Positions 47,906 to 57,968 of a DNA stretch of 64,000 bases are shown here, one piece after another; the first letter of the stretch is position 1, and the number at the start of each line of letters is the position of its first letter. The DNA is from Sphingomonas oleivorans (GTDB taxonomy: Bacteria > Pseudomonadota > Alphaproteobacteria > Sphingomonadales > Sphingomonadaceae): NCBI RefSeq assembly GCF_003050615.1, contig NZ_NWBU01000004.1, positions 558,001-622,000 on the forward strand, in the 5' to 3' direction. The translations under genes and the position numbers were made by a program. The notes beneath the pieces are model-generated. The model saw nothing but the letters and a program-made list of their open reading frames with translations. It was not told the DNA's origin and made no database searches.

Positions 47906-48763
47906 TCAGTCCCCTGCTATAATAGCTCCGCCGCCGCGTGGCTTATAGGCGCGGATATAATCCACATACATCCTCATCGGACTGACCGCCTGGGCCACTT
48001 CCGACGGAAGAATGGCGAGTGTCACCAGAGGATAGAGAGGAACGTTGAAATCCTCAGGCAGCGCGATCCGCGCGACTTCCTTGCGGTCGACATAGATATA
48101 GGCGAAACCGCTTATGACCTGAGCCCCATAACTGTGCCAATTGCCGTCGGTGATCACGCCGTCCATCCCGACATAATTGGACTTGAACGTATGGCTCGCA
48201 GGCGCCTTGGGCCAGATATGCACGCTATGATGATGCCCCTTGGGATCACCGCCATACCATTCGATCGCATCCACCTCGACATGACCGGTATCGGGCTTGT
48301 CCGGCGAAAGCAGCCAAAAAGCGCCCCAATAACCATAGGTGGTGACCCCTCGGAATTTTATCCGGGATTCAAAATAGCAGCCGTTGCATGCAAATCCCCA
48401 GTCCGGAGAAAAGGAGGCGGTGCCGGCGGATTGGGCGGCGTCCGCCGTCTGCACGGAACCGGATCGCCATTTTCCGTCCAGCTGATAGGCGGTCAGCGTG
48501 AGATAGCCATTCTGAATCTTGTAGGCCTGCTCACCCGGCGCATCGAAGATACCGGCGCCATAGGGTGTATGGACCGGCGCGAACAGCTTCGGCCCGCGAA
48601 AGCTCCATTGCCTGTTGAAATCTTCCGTAAAGGCAAGGTCGTAATTATCCAGCACCAACTCCGTGCCTGTGCTGTCCTCGATCCAGGTCACGGACATAGA
48701 TCCACCCGCAAACGCGGTAGTTGGGACTGCAATCAGTGAAATCGCAAAGGTTCGCGCCCGCAT
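47906..48763 (-). CDS. secreted glycoside hydrolase family 16 enzyme
   Basis: A 285-residue protein. The signal peptide ends near AVPTTAFA, so it is secreted. GH16 features follow: CYFESRIKFRG (about residues 129-139) and the catalytic motif HVEVDAIEWYGG, where Glu163 is the nucleophile, Asp165 the helper and Glu168 the acid/base. GH16 enzymes cut beta-1,3 or beta-1,4 glucans and galactans; ExoK/ExsH cut succinoglycan during synthesis. ATG 48763 has AGGGGA upstream. It probably trims or depolymerises the polysaccharide made by this locus. Confidence 0.9.
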   Translation of the reverse strand: MRARTFAISLIAVPTTAFAGGSMSVTWIEDSTGTELVLDNYDLAFTEDFNRQWSFRGPKLFAPVHTPYGAGIFDAPGEQAYKIQNGYLTLTAYQLDGKWRSGSVQTADAAQSAGTASFSPDWGFACNGCYFESRIKFRGVTTYGYWGAFWLLSPDKPDTGHVEVDAIEWYGGDPKGHHHSVHIWPKAPASHTFKSNYVGMDGVITDGNWHSYGAQVISGFAYIYVDRKEVARIALPEDFNVPLYPLVTLAILPSEVAQAVSPMRMYVDYIRAYKPRGGGAIIAGD

Positions 48764-48940
48764 TGGGTTAAATCCCCTGTCATGATGGTATCGCGGCCTT
48801 AACGAGTATCCATAAATATTTTGTTCCCATGCCAGATGCTCGGTCACCCCGGAAACGAGACACGACGTTTGTTTTCCGGCACGAACCGTAATTTAGTTTC
48901 GCATCTGGATCGACTTGGCAACCGCGTATAGGGACTTACC

Positions 48941-50272
48941 TCAATGCGGTCGCCCAATCTCCGCCCGCATTGGCAATGGCAGGAACGGCGCATGCACCTC
49001 CCCCTCGATCACCCTCGGCCCTGCCGGCCTATATCGCCCGAGCCCTGGAAGCGACGAGACATAAAAGCCGAACAGCATGATGAGCGAGAACATGAGCGTG
49101 TCGGCTGCTTCCGCCGTGAGATAGAGCAGCATGAATCCGAAAATGTAGAGCGGCGTCTTGGCCGTCGAGGCAGTCCCGAAGCCGCCGACGCGGCGGAGAT
49201 AATTCCAGATGTTGAGCGCCAGCGTCAGGGCATAGGTCAGAACGATGGCAATGCCCACAAGGCCATTTTCCACCGGCAACCGATGGGTTTCGCCATGCAC
49301 GTTCATCGCGAAACCGCCAGGAAGATCGCCATAAGCGTTGCGCGCCCAATGCTGATAGCCAGTGGCGCCCATGCCGAAGATGGGATGCTGATGAAACAGC
49401 TCATTCGCCTGCCGATTGACGAACTCACGGATCAGATCGCTATAATCCGCCAGATTGGTAATGGCGAAAAATTCACTGGTCCGCAGTTCCGGCGTGCTCT
49501 GCGTCAGCGTAAGTATCTGCCGGGCGACATAATCGCCTTCGGGCGCCAGGCTAACATAGCTGCCCAGCGTCGCCGACCCGATGACGAGGACGAGCAGCTT
49601 GGTAAGCAGCGACGCGTTGGAGAGCAGGAAGAGCAGCGCGAGCAGCAGATAGGCCTTTCGCTCGCCGCTGATCAGGATCAGCACGGTTAGGAGCCCGATG
49701 GCCCCCGCCCATAGCGCCGGCCCCAACCTGCCCTTAATCTCATCCTCCTTGATGAAGAACAGCAGCACGCAGAGCGAGAAGCAAAATTTCGCGTCGTAGA
49801 GATATTTCCAGGTGAAATATCGGCCCGTCGACAAATGATAGTAGATCACATGCACGAAAACGGCGATGCCGATAATCAACAACTTCGTAGTGAATAACCT
49901 CACGCGCTGCGAGCTGATCCGGGCGAAATAATTTGCAACGACGATCGTCGATCCCAGCACGAGCAGGAACTGGATCGTCCGATAGGCGCCTTCGCTCGCG
50001 CTGACCATGAATGCGGTCAGGGTCATCAACGCAACGTAGAGGATGCCGAATATGCCAGGCGGCGTCAGGAAGAAGGATTTGCGCGGGAGGAGCATGCCGA
50101 CGGCGATGATCCCGGCAAGAATAACTGCGCCAACCGCCGCAAGCTTGTATATCAGGCAGAGAAGAAACAGCAGCGCACCATTTTCGATGCAGAAGCCGAC
50201 CCATGAATCTTCGAGCGCTTCCGATCGCTTCGACTGCGGCAACGGGCCAGCATGACCGATCTGATACGCCAT
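48941..50272 (-). CDS. polysaccharide polymerase / O-antigen-ligase-like membrane protein
   Basis: A 443-residue protein with 10-12 membrane helices and a long periplasmic loop (about residues 250-340) containing HPIFGMGATGYQHWAR, of the type seen in Wzy and WaaL proteins. It probably links repeat units into a chain, or transfers the chain to a carrier. No enzymatic residues can be assigned with certainty because these proteins diverge rapidly. ATG 50272 is used because GGGAAGG lies upstream; an earlier ATG at 50293 is possible. A second protein of the same class is at 61310-62734. Confidence 0.75.
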   Translation of the reverse strand: MAYQIGHAGPLPQSKRSEALEDSWVGFCIENGALLFLLCLIYKLAAVGAVILAGIIAVGMLLPRKSFFLTPPGIFGILYVALMTLTAFMVSASEGAYRTIQFLLVLGSTIVVANYFARISSQRVRLFTTKLLIIGIAVFVHVIYYHLSTGRYFTWKYLYDAKFCFSLCVLLFFIKEDEIKGRLGPALWAGAIGLLTVLILISGERKAYLLLALLFLLSNASLLTKLLVLVIGSATLGSYVSLAPEGDYVARQILTLTQSTPELRTSEFFAITNLADYSDLIREFVNRQANELFHQHPIFGMGATGYQHWARNAYGDLPGGFAMNVHGETHRLPVENGLVGIAIVLTYALTLALNIWNYLRRVGGFGTASTAKTPLYIFGFMLLYLTAEAADTLMFSLIMLFGFYVSSLPGLGRYRPAGPRVIEGEVHAPFLPLPMRAEIGRPH

Positions 50273-50341
50273 CTCAGCAGCCTTCCCTAACAAGCCCCAC
50301 CCACAAAGGATGCGCCAGCATCCCCCCGACGCCGGCGGCCG

Positions 50342-51505
50342 TCAGCGCCGGGCGGGTACGGGCAAGCTCTCATAACTTGCATCGAGCGCCGCGAACATGG
50401 CCGGAAAGGACCATTCGTCGACGGGCGATACCGCCGCGCCCGCGGACAGGCGCGCCAGTTCAGACCGATCGCGAATCAGATCGACCGCCACCCGGGCGAC
50501 CTCGGCCGCATCCGGAGATGGCACGATCCGGCCGTTCACGCCATGCTGGACGATCTCCTCGATCGCTTCGACCGGACTGACCACCGCGGGCTTGCCCCCG
50601 CCCAGATATTGCACCACGACACGCGGCAGCCCCTCGCGCAGCGAGGCCAGGACGCCGATGTCGGACAAGGCGACGACCCGTTCGGGCGTGGGATAATAGC
50701 CCAGCAGGACAACACGATCGGCCAGCCCCAGATCCGCGACCTTCTGATGGACGGCCTCCCGATCCGGACCGTCGCCAGCGAAGATCAGGCGAATGGGCTC
50801 GCCCGGGCGGGTCGCGGCTGCGAAGCCTTCGAGGAAATCGATATGGCGCTTGCGCGGCTCGAGCGCCGCCAGCATCAGGATCACGCTCGGTTTTTCCTCA
50901 TCCGGGCCGATACGGAGCATGTCGCGCCAATCATCCGGCCAGGGCGCATCCCGGAATTTGCCGATCTCCATTCCGGAACGCACTACGCGATGCGGCACCT
51001 TCCGTCCGATCGAGGCGGTCTCATAGGCCTGTTTCGTGCCATGGCTGACATGGACGAACAGATCGGTGCCGGGCGCCACGGCATGTTCGGCGGCGAGATA
51101 GACGAAACGCTCGACCGCACCGACATTGCTGAAAGGCAGCATGTGCACGCCATGGACGATATGCGGCACCTTCACGGCGCGCGCCGCCTGCCGGCCGACA
51201 ATCCCGGCCTTGCTGGTATGGGTATGGACGATGTCGGGCCGGAGCGCAGCAAAGGCCTTGCGCAATTCGCCATAGGCCTGGACATCCTTCAGCGGATGGA
51301 TCGGCCGGACGAGCGAGGGAATCAGCTGGAGGCGAACATCCGTGCCCTGGCGCTCATAATAGTCTGGATTGGATTCGGCGCCGTAGAACAGATGGACGCG
51401 ATGACCGGACCGCGCCTGATGAACGCAACTGCTCCACGTATTCTCCTCCGCCCCGGCGCGAAGAAGACGCGTGATGACATGGACGATGGTCAGCGGCCGC
51501 CCCAT
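50342..51505 (-). CDS. glycosyltransferase family 4-like protein
   Basis: A 387-residue GT-B glycosyltransferase. The N-terminal domain begins TIVHVITRLLRAGAEENTWS and contains DIVHTHTSKAGIVGRQAARA. The C-terminal domain has EPRKRHIDFLEGFAAA and LIFAGDGPDREAVHQ, with the sugar-nucleotide motif LREGLPRVVVQYLGGGKPAV. It transfers a sugar from a nucleotide donor to a lipid-linked intermediate at the inner membrane. It starts 2 bases after the epimerase gene ends, so the two are co-transcribed. Confidence 0.88.
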   Translation of the reverse strand: MGRPLTIVHVITRLLRAGAEENTWSSCVHQARSGHRVHLFYGAESNPDYYERQGTDVRLQLIPSLVRPIHPLKDVQAYGELRKAFAALRPDIVHTHTSKAGIVGRQAARAVKVPHIVHGVHMLPFSNVGAVERFVYLAAEHAVAPGTDLFVHVSHGTKQAYETASIGRKVPHRVVRSGMEIGKFRDAPWPDDWRDMLRIGPDEEKPSVILMLAALEPRKRHIDFLEGFAAATRPGEPIRLIFAGDGPDREAVHQKVADLGLADRVVLLGYYPTPERVVALSDIGVLASLREGLPRVVVQYLGGGKPAVVSPVEAIEEIVQHGVNGRIVPSPDAAEVARVAVDLIRDRSELARLSAGAAVSPVDEWSFPAMFAALDASYESLPVPARR

Positions 51506-51507
51506 GA

Positions 51508-52518
51508 TCAGGCGGCCTTTTCGCGATAATACCAGTCGACGAAGGCCTTGACGCCATCCTCCACGCTCGTCGCCGGCCTATAGCCGGTGAGCGCCTCGAG
51601 CAGCCCCGCCGCCGCATAGGTGCGCGGTACGTCGCCCGGCTGCATCGGCAGCATCTTGCGGACCGCGGGCTTGCCGACCGCGGCCTCGACCGTCTCGACA
51701 AACTCCATCAGGCCGATCGGTTGCCCCCCGCCGATATTGACGACGCGAAACGGCGCATGAGCGGAGAGCGTGTCGATCACATCGGGCTGCGTCACCCGAT
51801 TCTCCTCGGCGGGCACCACTCCGATCAGCCGGATGATACCTTCCACCAGATCCGCGATATAGGTGAAGTCGCGGCTCATCTGGCCTTCGCCGTAAATCTC
51901 GATCGGCCGTCCCTTTTCGATCGCATCGACGAACTTGAACAGCGCCATGTCCGGCCGACCCCAAGGCCCGTAGACGGTGAAGAAGCGAAAGGCCGTCGTC
52001 GGAATGCCGTAGAGATGGGCATAGCTATGCGCCATCACCTCCATCGCCTTCTTGCTGGCGGCATAGAGCGTCATCGGCTCGTCCGCCTTGTCGCTTTCGG
52101 CGAACGGCACCACCGGATTGGCCCCATAGACCGACGAGGTGGAGGCGAGCAGCAGATGGGCGGGCTTCACCGCCTTGGCGATTTCCAGCACGTTCCACGA
52201 GCCGACGAGATTGGCGTCGACATAGGCCTTAGGATTTTCGAGGCTGTAGCGCACGCCCGCCTGCGCGGCGAGATGGACGATCACCTCGGGCTCGGCAAGC
52301 TCCGCCGCCTTCGTCAGCGCTGCCTGATCCTCCAGCATGCCGATTACCGGACGGAAGCCGTTCGATCGCGCCAGTATAGCGTGGCGCGCCTCCTTCAGGC
52401 CGACGTCATAATAAGGCGTCATCCCGTCGAACCCGACAACGAAATGCCCATCGTCGAGCAGGCGCTTTGCCAGATGGAAGCCGATGAATCCCGCCGTACC
52501 GGTAATCAGAAATCGCAT
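51508..52518 (-). CDS. UDP-glucuronate 4-epimerase-like NAD-dependent epimerase
   Basis: A 336-residue extended SDR. It has [19 protein letters not shown] (about residues 7-25), [18 protein letters not shown], the catalytic serine in [14 protein letters not shown], Tyr and Lys in [14 protein letters not shown], and [20 protein letters not shown]. The last two blocks are typical of CapI/UDP-glucuronate 4-epimerases that make UDP-galacturonate. It therefore points to a uronic acid in the polymer. The ATG at 52518 is used with GGGGGC upstream. Confidence 0.88.
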   Translation of the reverse strand: MRFLITGTAGFIGFHLAKRLLDDGHFVVGFDGMTPYYDVGLKEARHAILARSNGFRPVIGMLEDQAALTKAAELAEPEVIVHLAAQAGVRYSLENPKAYVDANLVGSWNVLEIAKAVKPAHLLLASTSSVYGANPVVPFAESDKADEPMTLYAASKKAMEVMAHSYAHLYGIPTTAFRFFTVYGPWGRPDMALFKFVDAIEKGRPIEIYGEGQMSRDFTYIADLVEGIIRLIGVVPAEENRVTQPDVIDTLSAHAPFRVVNIGGGQPIGLMEFVETVEAAVGKPAVRKMLPMQPGDVPRTYAAAGLLEALTGYRPATSVEDGVKAFVDWYYREKAA

Positions 52519-52725
52519 CGATGAAGCCCCCAATATCCAGCTTGGGCTGCCGACCACCCATGCCGCATCGCAGCAGGGAGCGATCTTCAGAACCTATTTC
52601 AATTCACAATCACATTTGAGCCGTCAAGCTTTTCCAGCCGATGAACGAAGCAAATCGCGGATCGGACTGACCTGGCACCCAAATTATCGATGATGCGACG
52701 CACAAAATCTACCTGCCATATATCA

Positions 52726-54051
52726 TCACAAGGCGACGAAATGATCGACCAGATAGGCGATCAGAGACCCGCCTATCAATGTGGCCCAGACCATGATCCA
52801 TGTCGGACGATAATGGATCGTGAAGTAGCGGCGGCCGAAATATTGCGTCGACAGAGCGAAGACAGCGCTTCCGCAGACCGAGGCATAGGGCACCGCGGTG
52901 ACCCCACCCAGCCTGGCGAAGACATAGCTCAGGACAAGGCAGATCGCCGCGGACAGGCTGGTCAGGGGGATGATCATCGCCGATCGCTTGGCGACGAAGA
53001 AGCCCACGCCCAGGATCCAATAATAGGATGTCAGCCATCCCGCGACCGCGACCGGGATGATCGCCGAATAATAATCGACATAGGCGCCCTCCTGATCGAT
53101 CAGATGGGCGATCGGCCGATGCAGCAGGACCAGCCCCACAAAGGCGGCCGTCGAGCAGGCCATGTAGATCATCGCCATCTGGCCCGCGGCGCGATCGTCG
53201 CCATTGCGCGCGCAACGAAGCAGCGCCGGAAACCATGCCTTCTGGATCGGCATCAGCGCCATCTTGAGAAGCTCGCCAAGGCGCGACAGGAAAGTATAGG
53301 CACCCGTTGCCGCCAGCCCGAAGGTGAACAGGACGATCCATCGTCCGCCCATATTGTTGAGCTCGGACATGGAGCGATGAACGACGAGCGGCACCGAATA
53401 GCGCATGATTTCGCCCATCCGGTCCATCTTCACCCCATATCGCCTGAGCGAGGTGAAGGAGAACCACAGGAAGAGCGGCGCCCATCCGAGAAGCTGACAC
53501 AGACCCGAAATCACCAGCTTGTCGCGCGCGAAAGGCAATAGCAGGACCAGGAACAGCAGATTCAGCGCACTGGGCAGCGCCTCCAATATCGATTGCGCCA
53601 TCGATTTCTGCTGCATGCGCAATATTTCGAGCTCCATATAGACCAGAGCCCGGATGACGAAGGAGAAGGTGTAGAGCTGAAATGCGGTGGTCGACAGGCC
53701 GAGGCCGATACGATCCAGGAACGATCCCGGCATCAGCAGCAGGATCGCGGCACCGACCGCCGTATAGATCAGACAGAAGGCCGTCCCAGTCGCTCGAATG
53801 GTGTCGCTGGAATCGGGATCATCGCCAACATAGCGCGGCACACCGATCCGCGGCACGCCCAGCGTGAACATATCAGTGATGAGGAAGCCGAGCATGATCA
53901 TCGTGCCGACGAAGCCCAGTCCCGCCGGATCGAGGCTGTTCACCAGGATCGCGAAGGAGACGACATCCAGCCCCTTGAGCGCCACCTGGCCGACGCCATA
54001 GGTGACGAGATCCCTGATGAAGGTCGAATGCCGCTTCAGCGACTTCGCCAT
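52726..54051 (-). CDS. oligosaccharide flippase (Wzx/MATE-like)
   Basis: A 441-residue protein with about twelve membrane helices. The N-terminal part contains GVGQVALKGLDVVSFAILVN and LGFVGTMIMLGFLITDMFTL, and the second half VHRSMSELNNMGGRWIVLFT, characteristic of polysaccharide flippases. It should move lipid-linked repeat units across the inner membrane before polymerisation. ATG 54051 with GGAAG upstream is preferred; a GTG at 54108 is possible. It follows the pyruvyl transferase, separated by 168 bases. Confidence 0.85.
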   Translation of the reverse strand: MAKSLKRHSTFIRDLVTYGVGQVALKGLDVVSFAILVNSLDPAGLGFVGTMIMLGFLITDMFTLGVPRIGVPRYVGDDPDSSDTIRATGTAFCLIYTAVGAAILLLMPGSFLDRIGLGLSTTAFQLYTFSFVIRALVYMELEILRMQQKSMAQSILEALPSALNLLFLVLLLPFARDKLVISGLCQLLGWAPLFLWFSFTSLRRYGVKMDRMGEIMRYSVPLVVHRSMSELNNMGGRWIVLFTFGLAATGAYTFLSRLGELLKMALMPIQKAWFPALLRCARNGDDRAAGQMAMIYMACSTAAFVGLVLLHRPIAHLIDQEGAYVDYYSAIIPVAVAGWLTSYYWILGVGFFVAKRSAMIIPLTSLSAAICLVLSYVFARLGGVTAVPYASVCGSAVFALSTQYFGRRYFTIHYRPTWIMVWATLIGGSLIAYLVDHFVAL

Positions 54052-54219
54052 CTTGCCGCTTCCGGCGACGTAAGCGGCGTCAGACGCCTGGATACGGTCA
54101 GTCACCACCTGATGTCCCGTTACTCACCCACCATGGCTCATGCGCATACGGGCATCATCTCCAGTCCGACCGATATTGTTCTGTTATCTTATAAAATGGA
54201 GGGGAAGGAAGCGCCCCGC

Positions 54220-55359
54220 CTAGGGATTCGTGGCCCCGGCAAAATCGGCCGACGCCTTGCTCGCTTTGCCTCCAACCGAAGTCAGGAAATCCATCACAAT
54301 CTTCCTGTTCTCGCGCGCCATTTCGATGACCCGCGTCGGCACCTGGACTTCCTGCCCGACCAGCCCCTCGACGGACTTCAGCGCCTGCTGGACGCTTTCG
54401 GGCGTCCAATCCCAGAGCGGCAGGCATCGATCCGAAGCACCGATCTGCCGGAAGAAACGGGCCGTCTTGGGATGGGTGGCGATGGAAAGGACCGGTCGCC
54501 GACGCGTCGACCCGACAATCCCGACATGCAGCTTGGTGGTGATGATGAGATCGGATGCCGAAAGCACTCCGAACAGATCGTCCACCCCGCCATATCTGTA
54601 GACACTCGCGAAAGGCAGGTCCACGATGAACTTCTGCGCTTCCTCGAGCTGCTGCTTCACTACGGGCGTGTTGCGCTGGTCGGTGATCATCAGCACATAA
54701 TAGCCGTTCCGCTCGACCCATTCGCGCAACGTGCCCAGCATATAGGCCCATTGTTCGGTGCTGGCGCTCTGCTGATCGAGGTGGAGCGAGACGATCGGGC
54801 GGCCATCCGCCAGACCGCGCGTCCGCTCAAGCGCGGCCTGCGTCTCCGCGCTCATTTCGGCATCCCAGAGCGAGACGGCCGCATCCGCGGTAACCTTGAT
54901 AGTCCGAGAAACACCGTTCGCCTTGAGGAAGGCATGGCTCTCATCATCGCGCACCGCGACCACGCGCGCCATCTTGCAGAGCGTGGTCGCAGCGATACGC
55001 GCCGGGATGTTCGAGATCTGGCCGCACCCGACACCAATCACACCGACCGGTTTCCGCGACAGGAGGAAGCCCGGCGCCGGCTTCAGATGGTTGCGCATCA
55101 TCCTGAAGCCCCAGCGCCATCGTCCGAGGAAGGAGCGTGACGGCTCCCCGAAATAGCCGCCACCGATATAGAGAAGCGCATCGGCATCCGAAAAGGAGCC
55201 CGGCTTGTCGAGCAGCATCTGCGGATAAACGCTTTGCGAGGCGAACGGCGCGACGACCTCGCAACCACTGCTCCGCACCCAGTCCGCAAAAATGCGACCA
55301 AGAAGCACATCGCCGAAATTGTCGACATTGAGAGCGCCTTGCAAGGCGATTACTGTCAT
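54220..55359 (-). CDS. polysaccharide pyruvyl transferase
   Basis: A 379-residue protein of the polysaccharide pyruvyl transferase family (ExoV/CsaB/WcaK-like). It starts TVIALQGALNVDNFGDVLLG (a GNxGD-type motif) and contains YIGGGYFGEPSR, VVAVRDDESHAFLKANG and a C-terminal ITTKLHVGIVGSTRRRPVLS (the conserved H in the family motif RxHxxI). It transfers pyruvate from phosphoenolpyruvate to make a cyclic ketal on a sugar of the polymer, adding a negative charge. AGGA lies before the ATG. Confidence 0.9.
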   Translation of the reverse strand: MTVIALQGALNVDNFGDVLLGRIFADWVRSSGCEVVAPFASQSVYPQMLLDKPGSFSDADALLYIGGGYFGEPSRSFLGRWRWGFRMMRNHLKPAPGFLLSRKPVGVIGVGCGQISNIPARIAATTLCKMARVVAVRDDESHAFLKANGVSRTIKVTADAAVSLWDAEMSAETQAALERTRGLADGRPIVSLHLDQQSASTEQWAYMLGTLREWVERNGYYVLMITDQRNTPVVKQQLEEAQKFIVDLPFASVYRYGGVDDLFGVLSASDLIITTKLHVGIVGSTRRRPVLSIATHPKTARFFRQIGASDRCLPLWDWTPESVQQALKSVEGLVGQEVQVPTRVIEMARENRKIVMDFLTSVGGKASKASADFAGATNP

Positions 55360-55620
55360 GATCGTTCCTCGACTTCAGGCTGAATACGAATTGCCAGATC
55401 TTTCACTCATTTGCCGAGTTCGGCAGAGAGCGTATCCCCATTGTGCCCGCGCGCAGAGTGCGGCCAATTTGCAGAAAAAGTCCAGATGGAAAAACCGGAG
55501 CTAAGCGAAACAAAAGCGCCCCGCCGATTCATGACGAACGGGAACTGATACCGGTAACGCGAATGTCATGGAAACCATGGCCGCAAGGCCGCCGCCCGAC
55601 CATTCGCATCTTGCCGAATA
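55360..55620. other. intergenic region upstream of the pyruvyl transferase gene
   Basis: A 261-base interval between two minus-strand genes. It is the likely promoter region of the pyruvyl transferase-flippase run. Nothing coding is supported and no strong hairpin is seen. Confidence 0.4.
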
Positions 55621-56817
55621 TCATCGCCCGCGCCGCTCGCGCGCCTTGTCGAGCGCGGCGATGGTGCGCGTCGCCGTGGCATCGATGCCCACCCGATCCT
55701 CGGCGAAACGGCGGGCAGCGCGCGCCATGGCCATGCGCTTCTCCACGGAAAGATCGAGCGCCCGCACCATCGCCTCACGCAACCCTGCGGCGCTGATGTC
55801 GCGAACGACAAAGCCGGTCTCTCCATCGCGCACCACATCCTCGACGCCGCTCGCCGCAAAGAGAATCGGGATGCAGCCGGCCGACATGGCTTCGAGCAGC
55901 GAATTGGACTGTCCCTCGCGCAACGACGCCGACATGAAGAAGTCGCTCGGCATCAGATGCGGATAGACGTCGCTCGCGAAACCCGGAAATTCGAATTGTC
56001 CGGCGACGCCGGCCGCTTCTGCCCGGGCGCTCAGCGTCTCGCGCTCGGCCCCGTCGCCCACAAAGGCGAATGTGAAGCTGCGCCCGGCCAGGGCAAGTCC
56101 CTCCGCTCCCTCGTAAAGCATCGCGACATTCTTGTCGGATATCATGCGGCCGGTGAAGACGAAGCGGTCGCCGTTGCGCGTGCCTATCGCTTCTTTCACC
56201 TCGTCGAGCGGTGGCAGTTGCACGCCGTTGGGAAAGGCCGCGATCCGCTCGGTGGACACACCGAGCGCGGCCAGATCCTTCTCGATCTGGATGCCGTTAG
56301 CGACGAATATGTCCACCCGGCGAAGCAACAGCCGCTTCACCCAGGCGCCGTAAAAATATCGCTTCTCGTCGAGGGCGATGAAATCCGACGCCTCGCCCCC
56401 GCCGCCGAGCTTGATCAGCAGCGGCGAATCGAGACGCGAGGCGACCAGCGCCGGCGCCAGCGCATGAAGCCGCGCATGGAAGGCATAGACGGGCACGCCG
56501 CGAAACGCCTCGCCGCCATAGCGGCGGTAGAATTCGGACGTCCAGCGGAACAGGGAGGCGATGCGGCGCCCGCCATAATTGGGATAATGCTTCACCCGGA
56601 TACGTTCGATCCGACCGAAGGCGGCCGGTTCGGAAAGGACCGTATCCGTCCATATGGTCGGCGCCACGATAGTGACGTCCACCCCCTGGCGCCCCAGCGC
56701 CTCGGCGAGGATCTTGGCCTGCCGCTCGGCGCCGCCATAGCTGTCCGGAAAATAAGCGGCCACAACGAGAATCAGCTTGCGGCTCGCCTCCTCGGCCTCG
56801 GCGACCCGCGCGCTCAT
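55621..56817 (-). CDS. glycosyltransferase family 4 protein
   Basis: A 398-residue GT-B glycosyltransferase. The N-terminal motif is LILVVAAYFPDSYGGAERQ. The C-terminal part has VFTGRMISDKNVAMLYEGAE, FAFVGDGAERETLS and the donor motif SLREGQSNSLLEAMSAGCIP. It transfers a sugar to the growing lipid-linked unit. The ATG at 56817 overlaps the stop of the upstream glycosyltransferase gene (ATGA), so the genes are translationally coupled. The exact sugar is not predictable. Confidence 0.9.
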   Translation of the reverse strand: MSARVAEAEEASRKLILVVAAYFPDSYGGAERQAKILAEALGRQGVDVTIVAPTIWTDTVLSEPAAFGRIERIRVKHYPNYGGRRIASLFRWTSEFYRRYGGEAFRGVPVYAFHARLHALAPALVASRLDSPLLIKLGGGGEASDFIALDEKRYFYGAWVKRLLLRRVDIFVANGIQIEKDLAALGVSTERIAAFPNGVQLPPLDEVKEAIGTRNGDRFVFTGRMISDKNVAMLYEGAEGLALAGRSFTFAFVGDGAERETLSARAEAAGVAGQFEFPGFASDVYPHLMPSDFFMSASLREGQSNSLLEAMSAGCIPILFAASGVEDVVRDGETGFVVRDISAAGLREAMVRALDLSVEKRMAMARAARRFAEDRVGIDATATRTIAALDKARERRGR

Positions 56818-57968
56818 TGCCCGGCTCCGGCTGGCGCGAGAAGCTCGGGGAAGGTGCCCTCGGCGCAGGCGCGCCAATTGAAGCCGCGGGCGCGGGCAAA
56901 GGCGGCCGCGCCGAGCTCCGCGCGCCATGCGGGATCGCGCGCAAGCGCGGCCACCGCATCCGCCATCGCGCCAAGCGCCTCGGGCGCAAAGAGCAGCGGG
57001 CTATCCTCGCCCACCACTTCGGGAATACCGCCGACATGGCTGGCGATCGACGGACAATGCTGCGCGCCCGCCTCCACCAGGACGAGACCGAATCCCTCTA
57101 TCTTGGTGGGCAACGGCCGAGCGCAGAGGATATGGGCCAGCGCCCGCTTGTAGAGCAGCCTGATATCCTCGTCGGAAAGCCGGCCGGTGAGGATCAGCCG
57201 GACACCCGCCGCCGCCGCCGCCGCTTTCACCTGATCCGCATAATCATCGCTCTCGACCCGCCCGGCAACGATATAGACCAGCCCCTCGACGCCATGCCGT
57301 GCCTGCGCATCCGCGAGCAGCTGCACGGTTTCGAGCTGCCCCTTGCGATCCTCGATCCGGCCGACCGTCACGACGATCCGCGCATCCTGCGGCAAGGCGG
57401 CCAGAGCGACATTCTCGAACGTCTCGGGCGGCGGCGCGAACCAGGCCTCGTCCACCCCCAGATAATTGACCTTGCCCTGCGGGACATGGCCGAAACTATC
57501 CTCGAAAATGGCCAGGGTAGCGGCCGAATTGGTCGAGACCATCTCGCTCCGGCAATAGGCCGCACGCACGATCGTACGCATCAGCGACTTGCGCTTGAAC
57601 TTGATCGCCTCGCTGCCATGCACCATCACGCGATAGGGTCGCCCCGTCAGCCGCGAGAAGAGCGAGGCCAGCAGCACCGAGCGGATATCGGCCGCCAGAA
57701 ACACGGCACTGCGCGGCGAGGCCATCAGCAGCCGCAGCACCTTGAGCGCGGTCGCCGGCGCAATCTTGTGATGGCGCAATATGCGATGCGTGTCCGGCGC
57801 CGGCCGCTGCGGCAGATCGGGATAATCGGGCACGATCGCAGTGGTCCGCACGCCGGCCGCGCGGAGCTGCTCCACGAGATTGCCCGCATAGGAACCCGTG
57901 CCCCCCGGAAAGGGCGGATATTCGCAGGACAATATGATCGCCTCGCGCCGGGCCACCGACGCGCTCAT
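56814..57968 (-). CDS. glycosyltransferase family 4 protein
   Basis: A 384-residue GT-B glycosyltransferase. The N-terminal half has AIILSCEYPPFPGGTGSYAG and VMVHGSEAIKFKRKSLMR. The C-terminal half has IVVTVGRIEDRKGQLETVQL and KIEGFGLVLVEAGAQHCPSI, which is the EX7E donor site (Glu in IEGFGLVLVE). The ATG at 57968 overlaps the stop codon of the upstream family 2 enzyme (ATGA), and its own stop overlaps the next start: three genes are coupled in series. Confidence 0.9.
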   Translation of the reverse strand: MSASVARREAIILSCEYPPFPGGTGSYAGNLVEQLRAAGVRTTAIVPDYPDLPQRPAPDTHRILRHHKIAPATALKVLRLLMASPRSAVFLAADIRSVLLASLFSRLTGRPYRVMVHGSEAIKFKRKSLMRTIVRAAYCRSEMVSTNSAATLAIFEDSFGHVPQGKVNYLGVDEAWFAPPPETFENVALAALPQDARIVVTVGRIEDRKGQLETVQLLADAQARHGVEGLVYIVAGRVESDDYADQVKAAAAAAGVRLILTGRLSDEDIRLLYKRALAHILCARPLPTKIEGFGLVLVEAGAQHCPSIASHVGGIPEVVGEDSPLLFAPEALGAMADAVAALARDPAWRAELGAAAFARARGFNWRACAEGTFPELLAPAGAGQ